Source: CALLMM01 sp964429855
Lineage (GTDB): Bacteria; Armatimonadota; Chthonomonadetes; Chthonomonadales; CAJBBX01
Assembly (NCBI GenBank): GCA_964429855.1
Contig: CAYSDM010000009.1
Coordinates: 35,808-99,807, forward strand
Length of the DNA: 64,000 nucleotides
Reading direction: 5' to 3'
Shown here: positions 1-8,344 of the stretch, one piece after another
Position numbering within the stretch: position 1 is the first letter of the stretch
How the letters are laid out: every line of letters starts with the position of its first letter
Program-made: the position numbers and the translations under genes
The notes under the pieces: generated by a model
What the model saw: the letters and a program-made list of their open reading frames with translations, nothing else
Databases searched by the model: none
What the model was told of the DNA's origin: nothing

Positions 1-512
1 GCCTCGACCAGCAAGCCAAACGCGCTGAAGGGGCGTTCAGGAGTCGCCCGGTCAGGAGCGAGATCGGGATGGTCGAGGTTCGGTTCGCCGGTTGCCGGGT
101 GGTAGGGATAGCCGCCCTCCGTGATGGTCAACGTCACGATTCGCACGGAGGGATGCGCCATCTTTCGCAGGATCATGTCCGGGTCATCCCATCCCGCCAG
201 ATACTCCGGCATGATCCCGATCACGCGAAAACTCTCCGCCTCCGCGCTGCGTTCCACCACCGTATAGAGGTTATCCTGCGGAACGAGCGCCTCCAGCATC
301 TCCCGATTCTCCCGGATTTCGACGCCGCATATCCCCCACTCGCCGCTTTGCGACTGTTCCTGCAGATCGTCGAGATAGACCGCCTGATGCGCCCGGTGGA
401 AGTGGCCGACCCCGATATGCAGAATGTTGGTTCTCAGACGGCTGCGATCATAGACGGGACAGCGAACGGTCTGCGGAAGCCGGTTCCGCGTGCTCATTCT
501 GAGGCGATCCAT
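1..512 (-). CDS. Mannitol dehydrogenase-family oxidoreductase (fructuronate/mannonate type), partial
   Basis: The first ~170 residues are present and the gene continues beyond base 1. The translation begins MDRLRMSTRNRLPQTV and then has ILHIGVGHFHRAHQAVYLDD, the N-terminal nucleotide-binding signature of the mannitol dehydrogenase/UxuB family, followed by VTLTITEGGYPYHP, also typical of the family. Members are NAD(P)-dependent cytosolic polyol or hexuronate dehydrogenases, for example D-mannitol 2-dehydrogenase or fructuronate reductase; the substrate cannot be fixed from this fragment. The ATG at 512 has a GGAAGGG Shine-Dalgarno about 6 bases upstream; a second ATG lies at 497. The start lies inside nuoN, giving a 65-base overlap in another frame, so it is probably co-transcribed with the nuo operon. 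Confidence 0.85.
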   Translation of the reverse strand, partial: MDRLRMSTRNRLPQTVRCPVYDRSRLRTNILHIGVGHFHRAHQAVYLDDLQEQSQSGEWGICGVEIRENREMLEALVPQDNLYTVVERSAEAESFRVIGIMPEYLAGWDDPDMILRKMAHPSVRIVTLTITEGGYPYHPATGEPNLDHPDLAPDRATPERPFSAFGLLVE

Positions 513-2016
513 GCTTGCCCTTCCTTCGAGCCGATTCGTGCGACAGAACGCTGGAAGCCGTCGCCGGGGTTCCCAGGATTCCCCGCGCCGCCTCTTCTCC
601 CAGCGTAATCCAGGGGCGGGGATAGATGCCGATCACCAGCGTTCCGAGAGTGCAGAGAGTCAGCGCCAGCCCGATAGGGCGGGAGACAGGCATCCTGCGG
701 TCATCCTGCGGGTCGTTGATGTAGACCTGCCGCGCCACCATCAGATAGTAGTAGAGCGCGATCACGCTGGTCAGCGCGCCGATCAGCACCAGTATCTGCT
801 GTCCTCCCTGCCAGCCGGCGGCGAAGAGGTAGAGCTTGCCGACGAATCCCGCCAGCGGCGGGATTCCGCCCAGCGAAAACAGCACAACCAGCGCGGCGAA
901 AGCCAGCATTGGCGAGCGGCGGTGCAGCCCGCGCAGCGCGGCGATGCTGTCCGAGCCGGTTGCGTTGATGATGACCTGCGCCAGCAAAAAGCCGCCCACG
1001 TTGGTGAAGGCGTAGAGGAAGAGATAGAACAGCGTCGCGCTGACGCTCATGCTGCGACCGTCTCCGGTCGCGCCCGCCACCGCCACCAGCACATAGCCCG
1101 CCTGCGCGATCCCGGAATAGGCGAGCAGGCGTTTCAGGCTGGTCTGCACGAGAGCGACCAGGTTGCCGACCACCATTGAGAGCGCCGCCAGCGCGATAAT
1201 CAGCATTCCCCAGGTCTCGCTCGATCCGCCCAGTCCCAGCAGCAGAAAGCGCAGCAGTCCGGCGAATCCCCCCGCTTTGGAGGCGGTCGAGAGGAAAGCG
1301 GTAACGGTCGCAGGCGCGCCCTCGTAGACATCGGGCGCCCACAGATGAAACGGCGTGGCGGCGATTTTGAAGGCGAATCCGCCGATCACAAACGCCAGCC
1401 CCAGCCAGAGCGCGACCCGGGTCTCCCCGGAGATCGCCGCCAGCTTCACCGACATCTGATCGAACTGTGTGCTGCCCAGAACGCCGTAGAGGATGCTGAT
1501 TCCGTAGAGCAGCACGGCAGAGGTGACCGCGCTGAGAATCAGCATCTTGAGCGCGGCTTCCGCCGAACGCTTCTCCCGTTTGGCGAAGCCGACCAGCGCA
1601 AAGAGACAGAGCGTGGAGAGTTCCAGCCCGATGTAGAGAGCCAGCAGTCCGCCGGACGCGCCCATCAGCATCAGTCCGAGCGTGCTCAGGCATAGCAGCG
1701 CGTAGTACTCCCCGGAGAACCCCAGCCGCTTCTCCTCCGAAACGGAGCCGAAGCAGACCACCGCCAGCGTAACCAGAAAGACGGTGTTGAAGGCGCGGGA
1801 GTAGCTGTCAAACCGCAGAATGCCCTCCCAGGGAGCACTGTAAGGGGAGGTTGCGTCCAGCGTCAGCACGATCAACGCCGCCGTCGCTGTCAGCCAGCCC
1901 AGAATCGACGCGCGGCGGATAGCCGGTATGGTGTCCAGGATGGCAACGACCAGCGCGAAAACGACCAGCAGCATATAGGGGATCAGAGGTTGATAGGTAT
2001 CAATATAGTTGGTCAT
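448..2016 (-). CDS. nuoN: NADH-quinone oxidoreductase subunit N
   Basis: This 522-residue polytopic protein is one of the three antiporter-like proton-pumping subunits of respiratory complex I in the cytoplasmic membrane. About 14 hydrophobic segments are visible, with the antiporter core LALYIGLELSTLCLFALVGF and the Lys-bearing stretch AFKIAATPFHLWAPDVYEGA that marks NuoN/M/L proteins. The length is slightly above the usual ~480-500 because of a hydrophilic tail of about 45 residues. The last 65 bases of the reading frame overlap the start of the next gene. It is the last nuo gene of the operon and starts 5 bases after nuoM ends. Confidence 0.97.
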   Translation of the reverse strand: MTNYIDTYQPLIPYMLLVVFALVVAILDTIPAIRRASILGWLTATAALIVLTLDATSPYSAPWEGILRFDSYSRAFNTVFLVTLAVVCFGSVSEEKRLGFSGEYYALLCLSTLGLMLMGASGGLLALYIGLELSTLCLFALVGFAKREKRSAEAALKMLILSAVTSAVLLYGISILYGVLGSTQFDQMSVKLAAISGETRVALWLGLAFVIGGFAFKIAATPFHLWAPDVYEGAPATVTAFLSTASKAGGFAGLLRFLLLGLGGSSETWGMLIIALAALSMVVGNLVALVQTSLKRLLAYSGIAQAGYVLVAVAGATGDGRSMSVSATLFYLFLYAFTNVGGFLLAQVIINATGSDSIAALRGLHRRSPMLAFAALVVLFSLGGIPPLAGFVGKLYLFAAGWQGGQQILVLIGALTSVIALYYYLMVARQVYINDPQDDRRMPVSRPIGLALTLCTLGTLVIGIYPRPWITLGEEAARGILGTPATASSVLSHESARRKGKHGSPQNEHAEPASADRSLSRL

Positions 2017-2021
2017 AGCCT

Positions 2022-3593
2022 CTACTCGGCAAGGGATGACGGCATAGCGCTGCTCGGAACAGTCAGCGGCGAGGCATTGAATGGCGCGCCTTCCGCGCTA
2101 AAGTGGTTGGCGGCATGCGTCTGATGAATGCCGGGAATCGTGTGCAGACCGACATCAATCAGATCCACCAGCGGGCGTGGGTAGACGCCGACCGCAATCA
2201 GCGTGACCGCCAGCCCGGAGATCGCGACCCACTCGGTGGTGCGCGCATCGTTCAGGTGGGGATAGTCCTGTTCCCGGAACCCGCCCAGGAAGATCTTCTG
2301 CACCATCCGCAGCACATAGACCGCCGTCAGAACGATCCCGATCACCGACAGCAGCGCCAGCGCGGGATAGCGCAGCCACATTCCATAGAAGCAGAGAAAC
2401 TCTGCGATGAAGCCGCTGGTCGCCGGCAGTCCGAAGGAGGCCAGTCCTCCGATGGTCATGCAGACGGCGATTCCCGGCATCCGTCGCGCGAAGCCGCCCA
2501 TCGCGGCGATGATGCGCGTGTGCGCCCGCTCATAGACCAGCCCGACCACCGCAAAGAAGAGTCCGGTCATGACCCCGTGCGAGAACATCTGCATCACGGA
2601 GCCGTTGACGCCGATGGGATTGAGCGAAGCCAGCCCCAGCATGACGACGCCCATATGCGAGACGCTGGAGTAGGCGATGATATACTTCAGGTCGGTCTGT
2701 CCCATCGCCGAGAAAGCCCCGTAGAGGATGTTGATCGTCGCGATAACCGCCATCAGGAACGACCAGTCCATCGCTCCCTCCGGCAGCAGCCCCACCCCCA
2801 GCCGCAGCACGCCGTAAGCCCCCAGCTTCATCAGCACGCCCGCGTGCAGCATGGAGACGGCGGTCGGCGCGGAGGCGTGTCCGTCCGGCGACCAGGTATG
2901 CAGGGGCCAGATGCCCGCCAGGATCCCGAAACCGACGTAGATGCAGAAAAACACCCAGCGCTGAAACTCCGCGCCGTAGCTGTTTTTCGCCAGATCATCC
3001 AGATCGAAGGAGCGGGGCGACCCCTGAAAGTAGAACGCGAGGATCGCGACCAGAATAAACGCGCTCCCGCCGAGAAGCATCAGCGTCAGCTTCATCGCGG
3101 AGTACTCCTTCGACCGCTCGCGGGTGCTGGTTCCCCATACCCCGATCAGCAGGTACATCGGCAGGACGGCGATCTCATAAAACAGGAACAGAAAGAAGAG
3201 ATCGCGCGCGGCAAAGACGCCGAAAACGCCGCTGACCAGCAGCAGCAGGAGCGCGAGAAACTCCTTGGTGCGGTCCTGACGAGTCCAGGAGGCAAACACC
3301 CCGCCGGTGATGATGAGCGCGGTCAGCAGGATCATTGCCAGGCTGATGCCGTCCGCCGCCACATGGTAGCGAATGCCCAGACTGGGAACCCAGGGGATGT
3401 CCTGCGCGAACTGAAATCCTCCGCGCGTTCGGTCATACGCCAGGCAGAGCCAGAGGGAGGGAGGCAGAGTCAGCCCCGCGCCGATCAGCGCGACCAGCCG
3501 GATCGCCAGCCCCTGTGAAGCGGGAAGGAGGAGCAGAACCGCCGCCGCAACCAGCGGAGAGAGAATGACAAAGGTTAGCAGGTAGTCGGTCAT
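2022..3593 (-). CDS. nuoM: NADH-quinone oxidoreductase subunit M
   Basis: This 523-residue complex I antiporter-like membrane subunit forms one proton channel. The family core is visible as LFYEIAVLPMYLLIGVWG (with the conserved Glu) and GIWPLHTWSPDGHASAPTAV. The start overlaps the nuoL stop by 4 bases, so translation is probably coupled. The C-terminus carries the stretch HFSAEGAPFNASPL; SAEGAPFN also occurs near the end of NuoL and is encoded by a short repeat (see the repeat at 2077-2099). Family assignment is certain from sequence and operon position. Confidence 0.97.
   Translation of the reverse strand: MTDYLLTFVILSPLVAAAVLLLLPASQGLAIRLVALIGAGLTLPPSLWLCLAYDRTRGGFQFAQDIPWVPSLGIRYHVAADGISLAMILLTALIITGGVFASWTRQDRTKEFLALLLLLVSGVFGVFAARDLFFLFLFYEIAVLPMYLLIGVWGTSTRERSKEYSAMKLTLMLLGGSAFILVAILAFYFQGSPRSFDLDDLAKNSYGAEFQRWVFFCIYVGFGILAGIWPLHTWSPDGHASAPTAVSMLHAGVLMKLGAYGVLRLGVGLLPEGAMDWSFLMAVIATINILYGAFSAMGQTDLKYIIAYSSVSHMGVVMLGLASLNPIGVNGSVMQMFSHGVMTGLFFAVVGLVYERAHTRIIAAMGGFARRMPGIAVCMTIGGLASFGLPATSGFIAEFLCFYGMWLRYPALALLSVIGIVLTAVYVLRMVQKIFLGGFREQDYPHLNDARTTEWVAISGLAVTLIAVGVYPRPLVDLIDVGLHTIPGIHQTHAANHFSAEGAPFNASPLTVPSSAMPSSLAE
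2077..2099. repeat. Short repeat with GGCGCGCC core, copy 1 (in nuoM)
   Basis: A 23-base word with the core ggcgcgccttccgcgct lies in the 3' end of nuoM. It is nearly identical to 3645-3667 in nuoL and similar to 14054-14077, which is intergenic. On the coding strand of nuoM it reads SAEGAPFN. Confidence 0.6.
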
Positions 3594-5611
3594 CGTTGTC
3601 CCGTGTCGAAGTGGGTTGTGTGCAAACGGGCGTCTGTTGTGTGATTGAAAGGCGCGCCTTCCGCGCTGATAACGGTGGAAGACGACGAGTAGGAGCGCGC
3701 CTCATTGGGAGTGCGGTTATGGAACAGGAGCAGCACCAGCGCAGCGATCACCAGCGCCAGCAGCGCGGCGGCGGTGTAGGTCTGCGCCTGCCCGTTAGAA
3801 GCGCGACGCAGTTCCCGACCGCCCAGATAGCAGACCCATCCGGTCAGGTTCACCGCGCCGTCTATCACGGTGCGGTCGAACCAGGCGACAAATTTCCCCA
3901 ACGCCAGCATACTGCTTGCGACGCCCCGGCTCCAGAAGGCATCCATGTACCAGAGATTGGCAAAGAGGGCGTATCCGGGAATCCGCTCCACCGGGTCCGC
4001 CTGCGCGGAGGGAGCGCGGTAGAGGATATATCCCAGCCCGATTCCGCCGACCGCCGTCAGGATGGTTACGGCAACCAGCCACAGGTGCATCGGTTCTGCA
4101 TGCGCCGGTGCGCCGTGCAGGAAGTGCGTGAAACGGTGTCCCATATGCAGCCAGGCTCCCAGCGCGATGGAGGGTATCGCCAGCGCGATGAGCGGAATGG
4201 TCATCACCGCCGGAGATTCGTGGGTGTGTTCGGCGTCGCCGGAGCGCGGGCTTCCGGCAAAAGCCAGCATCCACATCCGCGTGGAGTAGAAGGCGGTCAG
4301 CCCCGCCACCAGGATCCCGACCGCCAGCCCGAACAGCGCGACCGGACTGCCGTTATCCAGCGCCGCGCCCAGGATCGCATCCTTGCTCCAGAAGCCGGAA
4401 AGCCCTGGAAATCCCGCCAGCGCCAGCACGCCGATGCCGCATGTGACGGCGGTTATCCGCATCCTGCTCCCCAACCCGCCCATTATCCGCAGGTCGTTGG
4501 GATTGGCGGCGTGGTGCATGGCGTGGATCACGGAACCGGCGGCGAGGAAGAGCAGCGCCTTGAACATGGCGTGGGTGACCAGATGAAACATCCCGGCGTC
4601 CAGACTGCCCGCCCCCAATCCCAGCATCATATAGCCCAACTGGCTGATGGTGGAGTACGCCATCACCTTTTTGATGTCTGTCTGCACCAGCGCGATGGTC
4701 GCGGCAATCAGCGCGGTCACCGCGCCGGTCAGCAGAACGATCTCGGTGACGAAGGGGACGGCGGCGAAGACCGGCAGAAGACGCGCCACCATATAGACGC
4801 CCGCCGCGACCATCGTCGCGGCATGAATCAGGGCAGAGACCGGAGTCGGTCCCTCCATCGCGTCGGGCAGCCAGATGTGCAGGGGGAACTGCGCCGATTT
4901 GCCGACCGCCCCACAGAATAGCAGCAGCGGAGCCAGCCAGAGGAAGACCTGCGCGCCTACCAGCGGAACCGTCGTCAATTCGCCCGCCTGCACCCGCGCC
5001 ACCGCCTGCATCGCCGTATCGAACTGAAACGATCCGGCGACCGCCGCCAGCAGCAGCACGCCGAGCAGAAAGCCCACATCGCCGAAACGGGTGACCACAA
5101 ACGCCTTTTTCGCCGCGCTTGCCGCCGAGGGCTTCTGCCACCAGAACCCGATCAGCAGATAGGAGCAGATGCCGACCAGTTCCCAGCAGACGTAGAGTTG
5201 GAAAAGATTGTCGGCGACCACCAGGCCGAGCATGGAGGCGGTAAAGAGTCCCAGGTAGGCGAAGTAGCGCGCAAAGCCGTTCTCACCCTTCATATAGCCG
5301 ACCGAGTATATCTGCACCAGCAGGCTGACCACGCAGACGACCGCCACCATCATCCACGCCAGCGGATCGAGGTATACGCCCAGGTTTATCTTAAAATTCG
5401 CGCCGATCTTCAGCCACTCAAACGAGAGGCGACCAACCTGCCCGCCTTCCTGCGGAATCCAGCCCAGCGCGGTGATGCCGCTGAGGGCGGTTGCGGCGAT
5501 GGTCAGCAGAGGAGCGGCTTTCTCGGCGCGGCGCGTCAGCGCGAGAACTCCCGCCAGAAACGCAGCCAGAACAGGCGCAAGCGGAATAAGCCAGAGGGGA
5601 AGGCTGTTCAT
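3590..5611 (-). CDS. nuoL: NADH-quinone oxidoreductase subunit L
   Basis: At 673 residues this is the largest membrane subunit of complex I, carrying the distal proton channel and, by family knowledge, the long lateral helix. Core antiporter motifs include YVCWELVGICSYLLIGFWW, KKAFVVTRFGDVGFLLG and AQFPLHIWLPDAMEGPTPVS. The start is 12 bases after nuoK ends and the stop overlaps nuoM by 4 bases. The hydrophilic C-terminal tail contains SAEGAPFN, encoded by the same short repeat that is present in nuoM. Confidence 0.97.
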   Translation of the reverse strand: MNSLPLWLIPLAPVLAAFLAGVLALTRRAEKAAPLLTIAATALSGITALGWIPQEGGQVGRLSFEWLKIGANFKINLGVYLDPLAWMMVAVVCVVSLLVQIYSVGYMKGENGFARYFAYLGLFTASMLGLVVADNLFQLYVCWELVGICSYLLIGFWWQKPSAASAAKKAFVVTRFGDVGFLLGVLLLAAVAGSFQFDTAMQAVARVQAGELTTVPLVGAQVFLWLAPLLLFCGAVGKSAQFPLHIWLPDAMEGPTPVSALIHAATMVAAGVYMVARLLPVFAAVPFVTEIVLLTGAVTALIAATIALVQTDIKKVMAYSTISQLGYMMLGLGAGSLDAGMFHLVTHAMFKALLFLAAGSVIHAMHHAANPNDLRIMGGLGSRMRITAVTCGIGVLALAGFPGLSGFWSKDAILGAALDNGSPVALFGLAVGILVAGLTAFYSTRMWMLAFAGSPRSGDAEHTHESPAVMTIPLIALAIPSIALGAWLHMGHRFTHFLHGAPAHAEPMHLWLVAVTILTAVGGIGLGYILYRAPSAQADPVERIPGYALFANLWYMDAFWSRGVASSMLALGKFVAWFDRTVIDGAVNLTGWVCYLGGRELRRASNGQAQTYTAAALLALVIAALVLLLFHNRTPNEARSYSSSSTVISAEGAPFNHTTDARLHTTHFDTGQR
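3645..3667. repeat. Short repeat with GGCGCGCC core, copy 2 (in nuoL)
   Basis: This matches 2077-2099 at all but one or two bases, sits in the same place relative to the gene end, and is read in the same frame (SAEGAPFN). Confidence 0.6.
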
Positions 5612-5623
5612 GGGGGCGGCGTC

Positions 5624-5929
5624 CTATCCTTTCAGGGTACTGATCCGCTCGACTTCAATCACGCCGAAGTTGCGATAGATATTCAGCACGATCGCCATGC
5701 CGACGGCGGTATCCGCCGCCGCAACGGTCAGACCGATCAGCACGAACACCTGCGGCTCTACGGAGGTCGGCTGCAGGAACCGCCAGAACGCGAGGAAGTT
5801 CAGGTTCGCCGCATTCAGCATCAGTTCCACGCCCATCAGAACCGCAATGGCGTTGCGGCGGGTCAGCACTCCGTAGGCTCCAATCGCAAAAAGCAGCGCG
5901 CTGACGACAAGGTAGTGTGTCAGGCTCAT
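5624..5929 (-). CDS. nuoK: NADH-quinone oxidoreductase subunit K
   Basis: This 101-residue, three-helix membrane subunit has the normal family length. The conserved motifs GVLTRRNAIAVLMGVELMLNAANLNFL and LTVAAADTAVGMAI carry the membrane Glu residues involved in proton transfer. It lies 5 bases after nuoJ and 12 bases before nuoL in the operon. Assignment is clear from sequence and position. Confidence 0.97.
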   Translation of the reverse strand: MSLTHYLVVSALLFAIGAYGVLTRRNAIAVLMGVELMLNAANLNFLAFWRFLQPTSVEPQVFVLIGLTVAAADTAVGMAIVLNIYRNFGVIEVERISTLKG

Positions 5930-5934
5930 CTCTT

Positions 5935-6525
5935 CTACTCCACCCCGACAGGTTCTTTCGGCGATTCTTCCGGCTCTTCCAGCGTATCCGCCAGCGGCGG
6001 CGGTTCCGGCGCGGGAGCGCGTTCGACCTTTGCCAGCATGACCGCGCCGATCAGCGCGGAGAGCAGCAGCAGGGAGGCGACTTCAAAGGGAACCGCATAG
6101 AGACCAATGAGCGCCCGGCCCAGCGCCTCCGCCTGTTGGGTATGATCTAGCGGCTGCTGCTTGCTGTTGACGGGCCAGGACTGGCGCGCCAGCACCAGAA
6201 CGGCGGCGGTTCCCAGTCCCGCGCTGATCAGGCCCGCCCATATTCCCAGATGGCTTTTCAGCGGAACATGCAGGCTCATGGCGTCGCGGGTCAGCATCAA
6301 TGCAAACAGGATCAGCACAAGGATGGCTCCCGCGTAGATCAGAAGCTGCGCCACAAAGAAGAAGTGCGCCTGCAGAGTCGCAAACAGACCGGCGACCCCG
6401 ACAAAGCAGGGCAGCAGCCAGAAACCGGCGTGAATGATGCTGCGCGCGCGCACCACATAGCCGGCGGAGATCAGCGTCAGCGCGGTCAAACTGTAGAACG
6501 CTATCAGTACGGGAAGGGTGTTCAT
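5935..6525 (-). CDS. nuoJ: NADH-quinone oxidoreductase subunit J
   Basis: This 196-residue membrane subunit has five hydrophobic segments, with the family pattern VAGLFATLQAHFFFVAQLLIYAGAILVL in the second and third helices. The C-terminal 25 residues are hydrophilic and rich in Pro and Glu (APEPPPLADTLEEPEESPKE). The ATG overlaps the nuoI stop (ATGA), so translation is probably coupled. Confidence 0.96.
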   Translation of the reverse strand: MNTLPVLIAFYSLTALTLISAGYVVRARSIIHAGFWLLPCFVGVAGLFATLQAHFFFVAQLLIYAGAILVLILFALMLTRDAMSLHVPLKSHLGIWAGLISAGLGTAAVLVLARQSWPVNSKQQPLDHTQQAEALGRALIGLYAVPFEVASLLLLSALIGAVMLAKVERAPAPEPPPLADTLEEPEESPKEPVGVE

Positions 6526-7154
6526 GCCGGAGACTCCGGGGAGGCGGATGGCGCAGGCTCCGGCGCGGCAGGCTTTTCGACGGATCTCTTCTCGTCCGAA
6601 GCGGCTTTCGCTTCGGCTGCCGCTTTCGCTTTGGCAGCCTTTGCCTTCTCCTCTTCCGCCAGCGCCTGCGAGATGGTCTTGATATTGATCTCTACAGACG
6701 GCTTCCCGCCCTGCGCCAGATCCTGAATGCGGAAGACGCTGGCATCGCGATCATACGAAGCCAGCTCATACTCGGAACCCATGTAGATGGCGTCAAACGG
6801 GCAGGCTTCGATGCAGAGGTTGCAGAACATACACCGCCCCAGATCCATATTGAACTCGCTGACGCCTCCGTGCTTGCCCGCGCCCAGCTTGGTCATGGAG
6901 ATGACTTTTGTCGGGCAAGCCTGCTCGCAGAGAGTGCATCCGGTGCAGTTCAGACGCTGCTCCTTCTCATTGAAGGGCAGGTAGAACAACCCCCGGTAGC
7001 GCGGGGAGACCTGCGGCTTCTCATAGGGATACTGCAGGGTGATCTTCTCGCGGGCGACCAGATTGGTCGCGGTTACCCACATCCCTTTCAGGAAGCTTCG
7101 CAAGCTGGTCAGGATATCCAGCAGCACATTCTGTTTACGATCTGTCACACTCAT
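6522..7154 (-). CDS. nuoI: NADH-quinone oxidoreductase subunit I (2x[4Fe-4S] ferredoxin)
   Basis: This ~210-residue subunit passes electrons to NuoB through two [4Fe-4S] clusters. Both binding motifs are visible: CTGCTLCEQACP and CMFCNLCIEACP. The ATG at 7154 is preferred because GGAGGA precedes it by about 10 bases; an ATG at 7172 has no ribosome site and would add six residues. The last ~55 residues form an Ala/Lys/Glu then Pro-rich tail (EEEKAKAAKAKAAAEAKAAS) that ordinary NuoI proteins lack and that is probably disordered. It overlaps nuoJ by 4 bases. Confidence 0.96.
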   Translation of the reverse strand: MSVTDRKQNVLLDILTSLRSFLKGMWVTATNLVAREKITLQYPYEKPQVSPRYRGLFYLPFNEKEQRLNCTGCTLCEQACPTKVISMTKLGAGKHGGVSEFNMDLGRCMFCNLCIEACPFDAIYMGSEYELASYDRDASVFRIQDLAQGGKPSVEINIKTISQALAEEEKAKAAKAKAAAEAKAASDEKRSVEKPAAPEPAPSASPESPA

Positions 7155-7173
7155 CCGAGAGGTATCCTCCATG

Positions 7174-7209
7174 CCGGGAGCGGCGGCTCATAGACCGGGA
7201 GCGGCGGCT
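7174..7209. repeat. Two-copy direct repeat between nuoI and nuoH
   Basis: The 15-base word ccgggagcggcggct occurs at 7174-7188 and 7195-7209, a 21-base period, in the short spacer between nuoH and nuoI. No function is evident. Confidence 0.6.
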
Positions 7210-7234
7210 TCGATATTCTGTAACGTCTGACTGC

Positions 7235-8344
7235 CTACCACACCACGCTCACCGCTGTCAGGCAGAAGAGGATGAGCGACGCCGGAACCAGCAGTTTCCA
7301 GCAGAAGCTCATCATCTGATCAATGCGCAGCCGGGGGAGTGTCCAGCGAACCCACATCATCAGAAAGATCAGCAGCAGCGTTTTGATGGAAAACCAGGCT
7401 ACCGGCGGAAGAACCGGTCCCTTCCATCCTCCGAAAAAGAGGATGGTGGCGAAACCGGCGGTAAAGACGTTGTTGGCAAACTCCGCAATGTAGAAGATGG
7501 CGAAGCGCATCCCGGAATACTCGGTGTGGAAGCCGCTCACCAGTTCCGATTCCGCTTCCGGCAGATCGAACGGGGCGCGGTAGACCTCCGCCAGAGCGCA
7601 GGAGAAGAAGATCAACGCGCCGGGGATCATCAACAGCGGATGGGCGACGATATTCCACAGCCCCGCCTGCCGCTCCACAATCTGCGTCAGCGACATGGTA
7701 TCTTCCAGCGTCACCACGCAAAGCACGATCAGAATCATCGGAATCTCATAGGAAAGAAGCTGCGCGACGGCGCGCATCCCTCCCAGAACCGAATACTTGT
7801 TGTTCGCCCCCCATCCTGCCGCCAGGATTCCGAGAGCGCCGGTGGTGGAGATGGAGAGGACGAACAGCGCGCCCATACTGAAGTCGAAGCCTACCAGATT
7901 AGGACTGAACGGCAGCACCATGAGCGTGAGCATGGCGGGCACAAAGACCAGATAGGGAGCGAGCCGGAAGAGGGGCTTATCCGCCAGCGTGGGAATGATA
8001 TCCTCTTTCAGCAGCAGCTTGACGGCGTCGGCGAAGGTCTGCAGAACGCCCTTCCAGCCGACATGCATCGGTCCCAGACGCGCCTGCATCCAGCCTGCGA
8101 ACTTTCGCTCCATCCAGATCAGAAAGAGGCACTGCACCGCCATGAAGGAGACAAGCAGAACCGCCTTCGCCAGATTGTTGAGCAGCGGTCGCTCGTAGAA
8201 AAACGCCCGGATCGGATCCAGTATATCCCATGGAAGCAGCGGCAGCGCGCTCAACGCCGCCAGCATCAGCGCGATGATGACCACGCCGATCATGATCTCT
8301 CGCGCCTGTGAAACCGGTCGTGGACTGGCGGTTGGCATACTCAT
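7235..8344 (-). CDS. nuoH: NADH-quinone oxidoreductase subunit H
   Basis: This 369-residue membrane subunit sits at the junction of the peripheral and membrane arms and helps form the quinone site. Family motifs include LIWMERKFAGWMQARLGP, GWGANNKYSVLGGMRAVAQ and APFDLPEAESELVSGFHTEY. The start is placed at the ATG at 8344 because it overlaps the nuoD stop as ATGA and gives the usual family length. The open frame continues further upstream (to 8620), but that part lies inside nuoD and is not NuoH-like. Confidence 0.96.
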   Translation of the reverse strand: MSMPTASPRPVSQAREIMIGVVIIALMLAALSALPLLPWDILDPIRAFFYERPLLNNLAKAVLLVSFMAVQCLFLIWMERKFAGWMQARLGPMHVGWKGVLQTFADAVKLLLKEDIIPTLADKPLFRLAPYLVFVPAMLTLMVLPFSPNLVGFDFSMGALFVLSISTTGALGILAAGWGANNKYSVLGGMRAVAQLLSYEIPMILIVLCVVTLEDTMSLTQIVERQAGLWNIVAHPLLMIPGALIFFSCALAEVYRAPFDLPEAESELVSGFHTEYSGMRFAIFYIAEFANNVFTAGFATILFFGGWKGPVLPPVAWFSIKTLLLIFLMMWVRWTLPRLRIDQMMSFCWKLLVPASLILFCLTAVSVVW

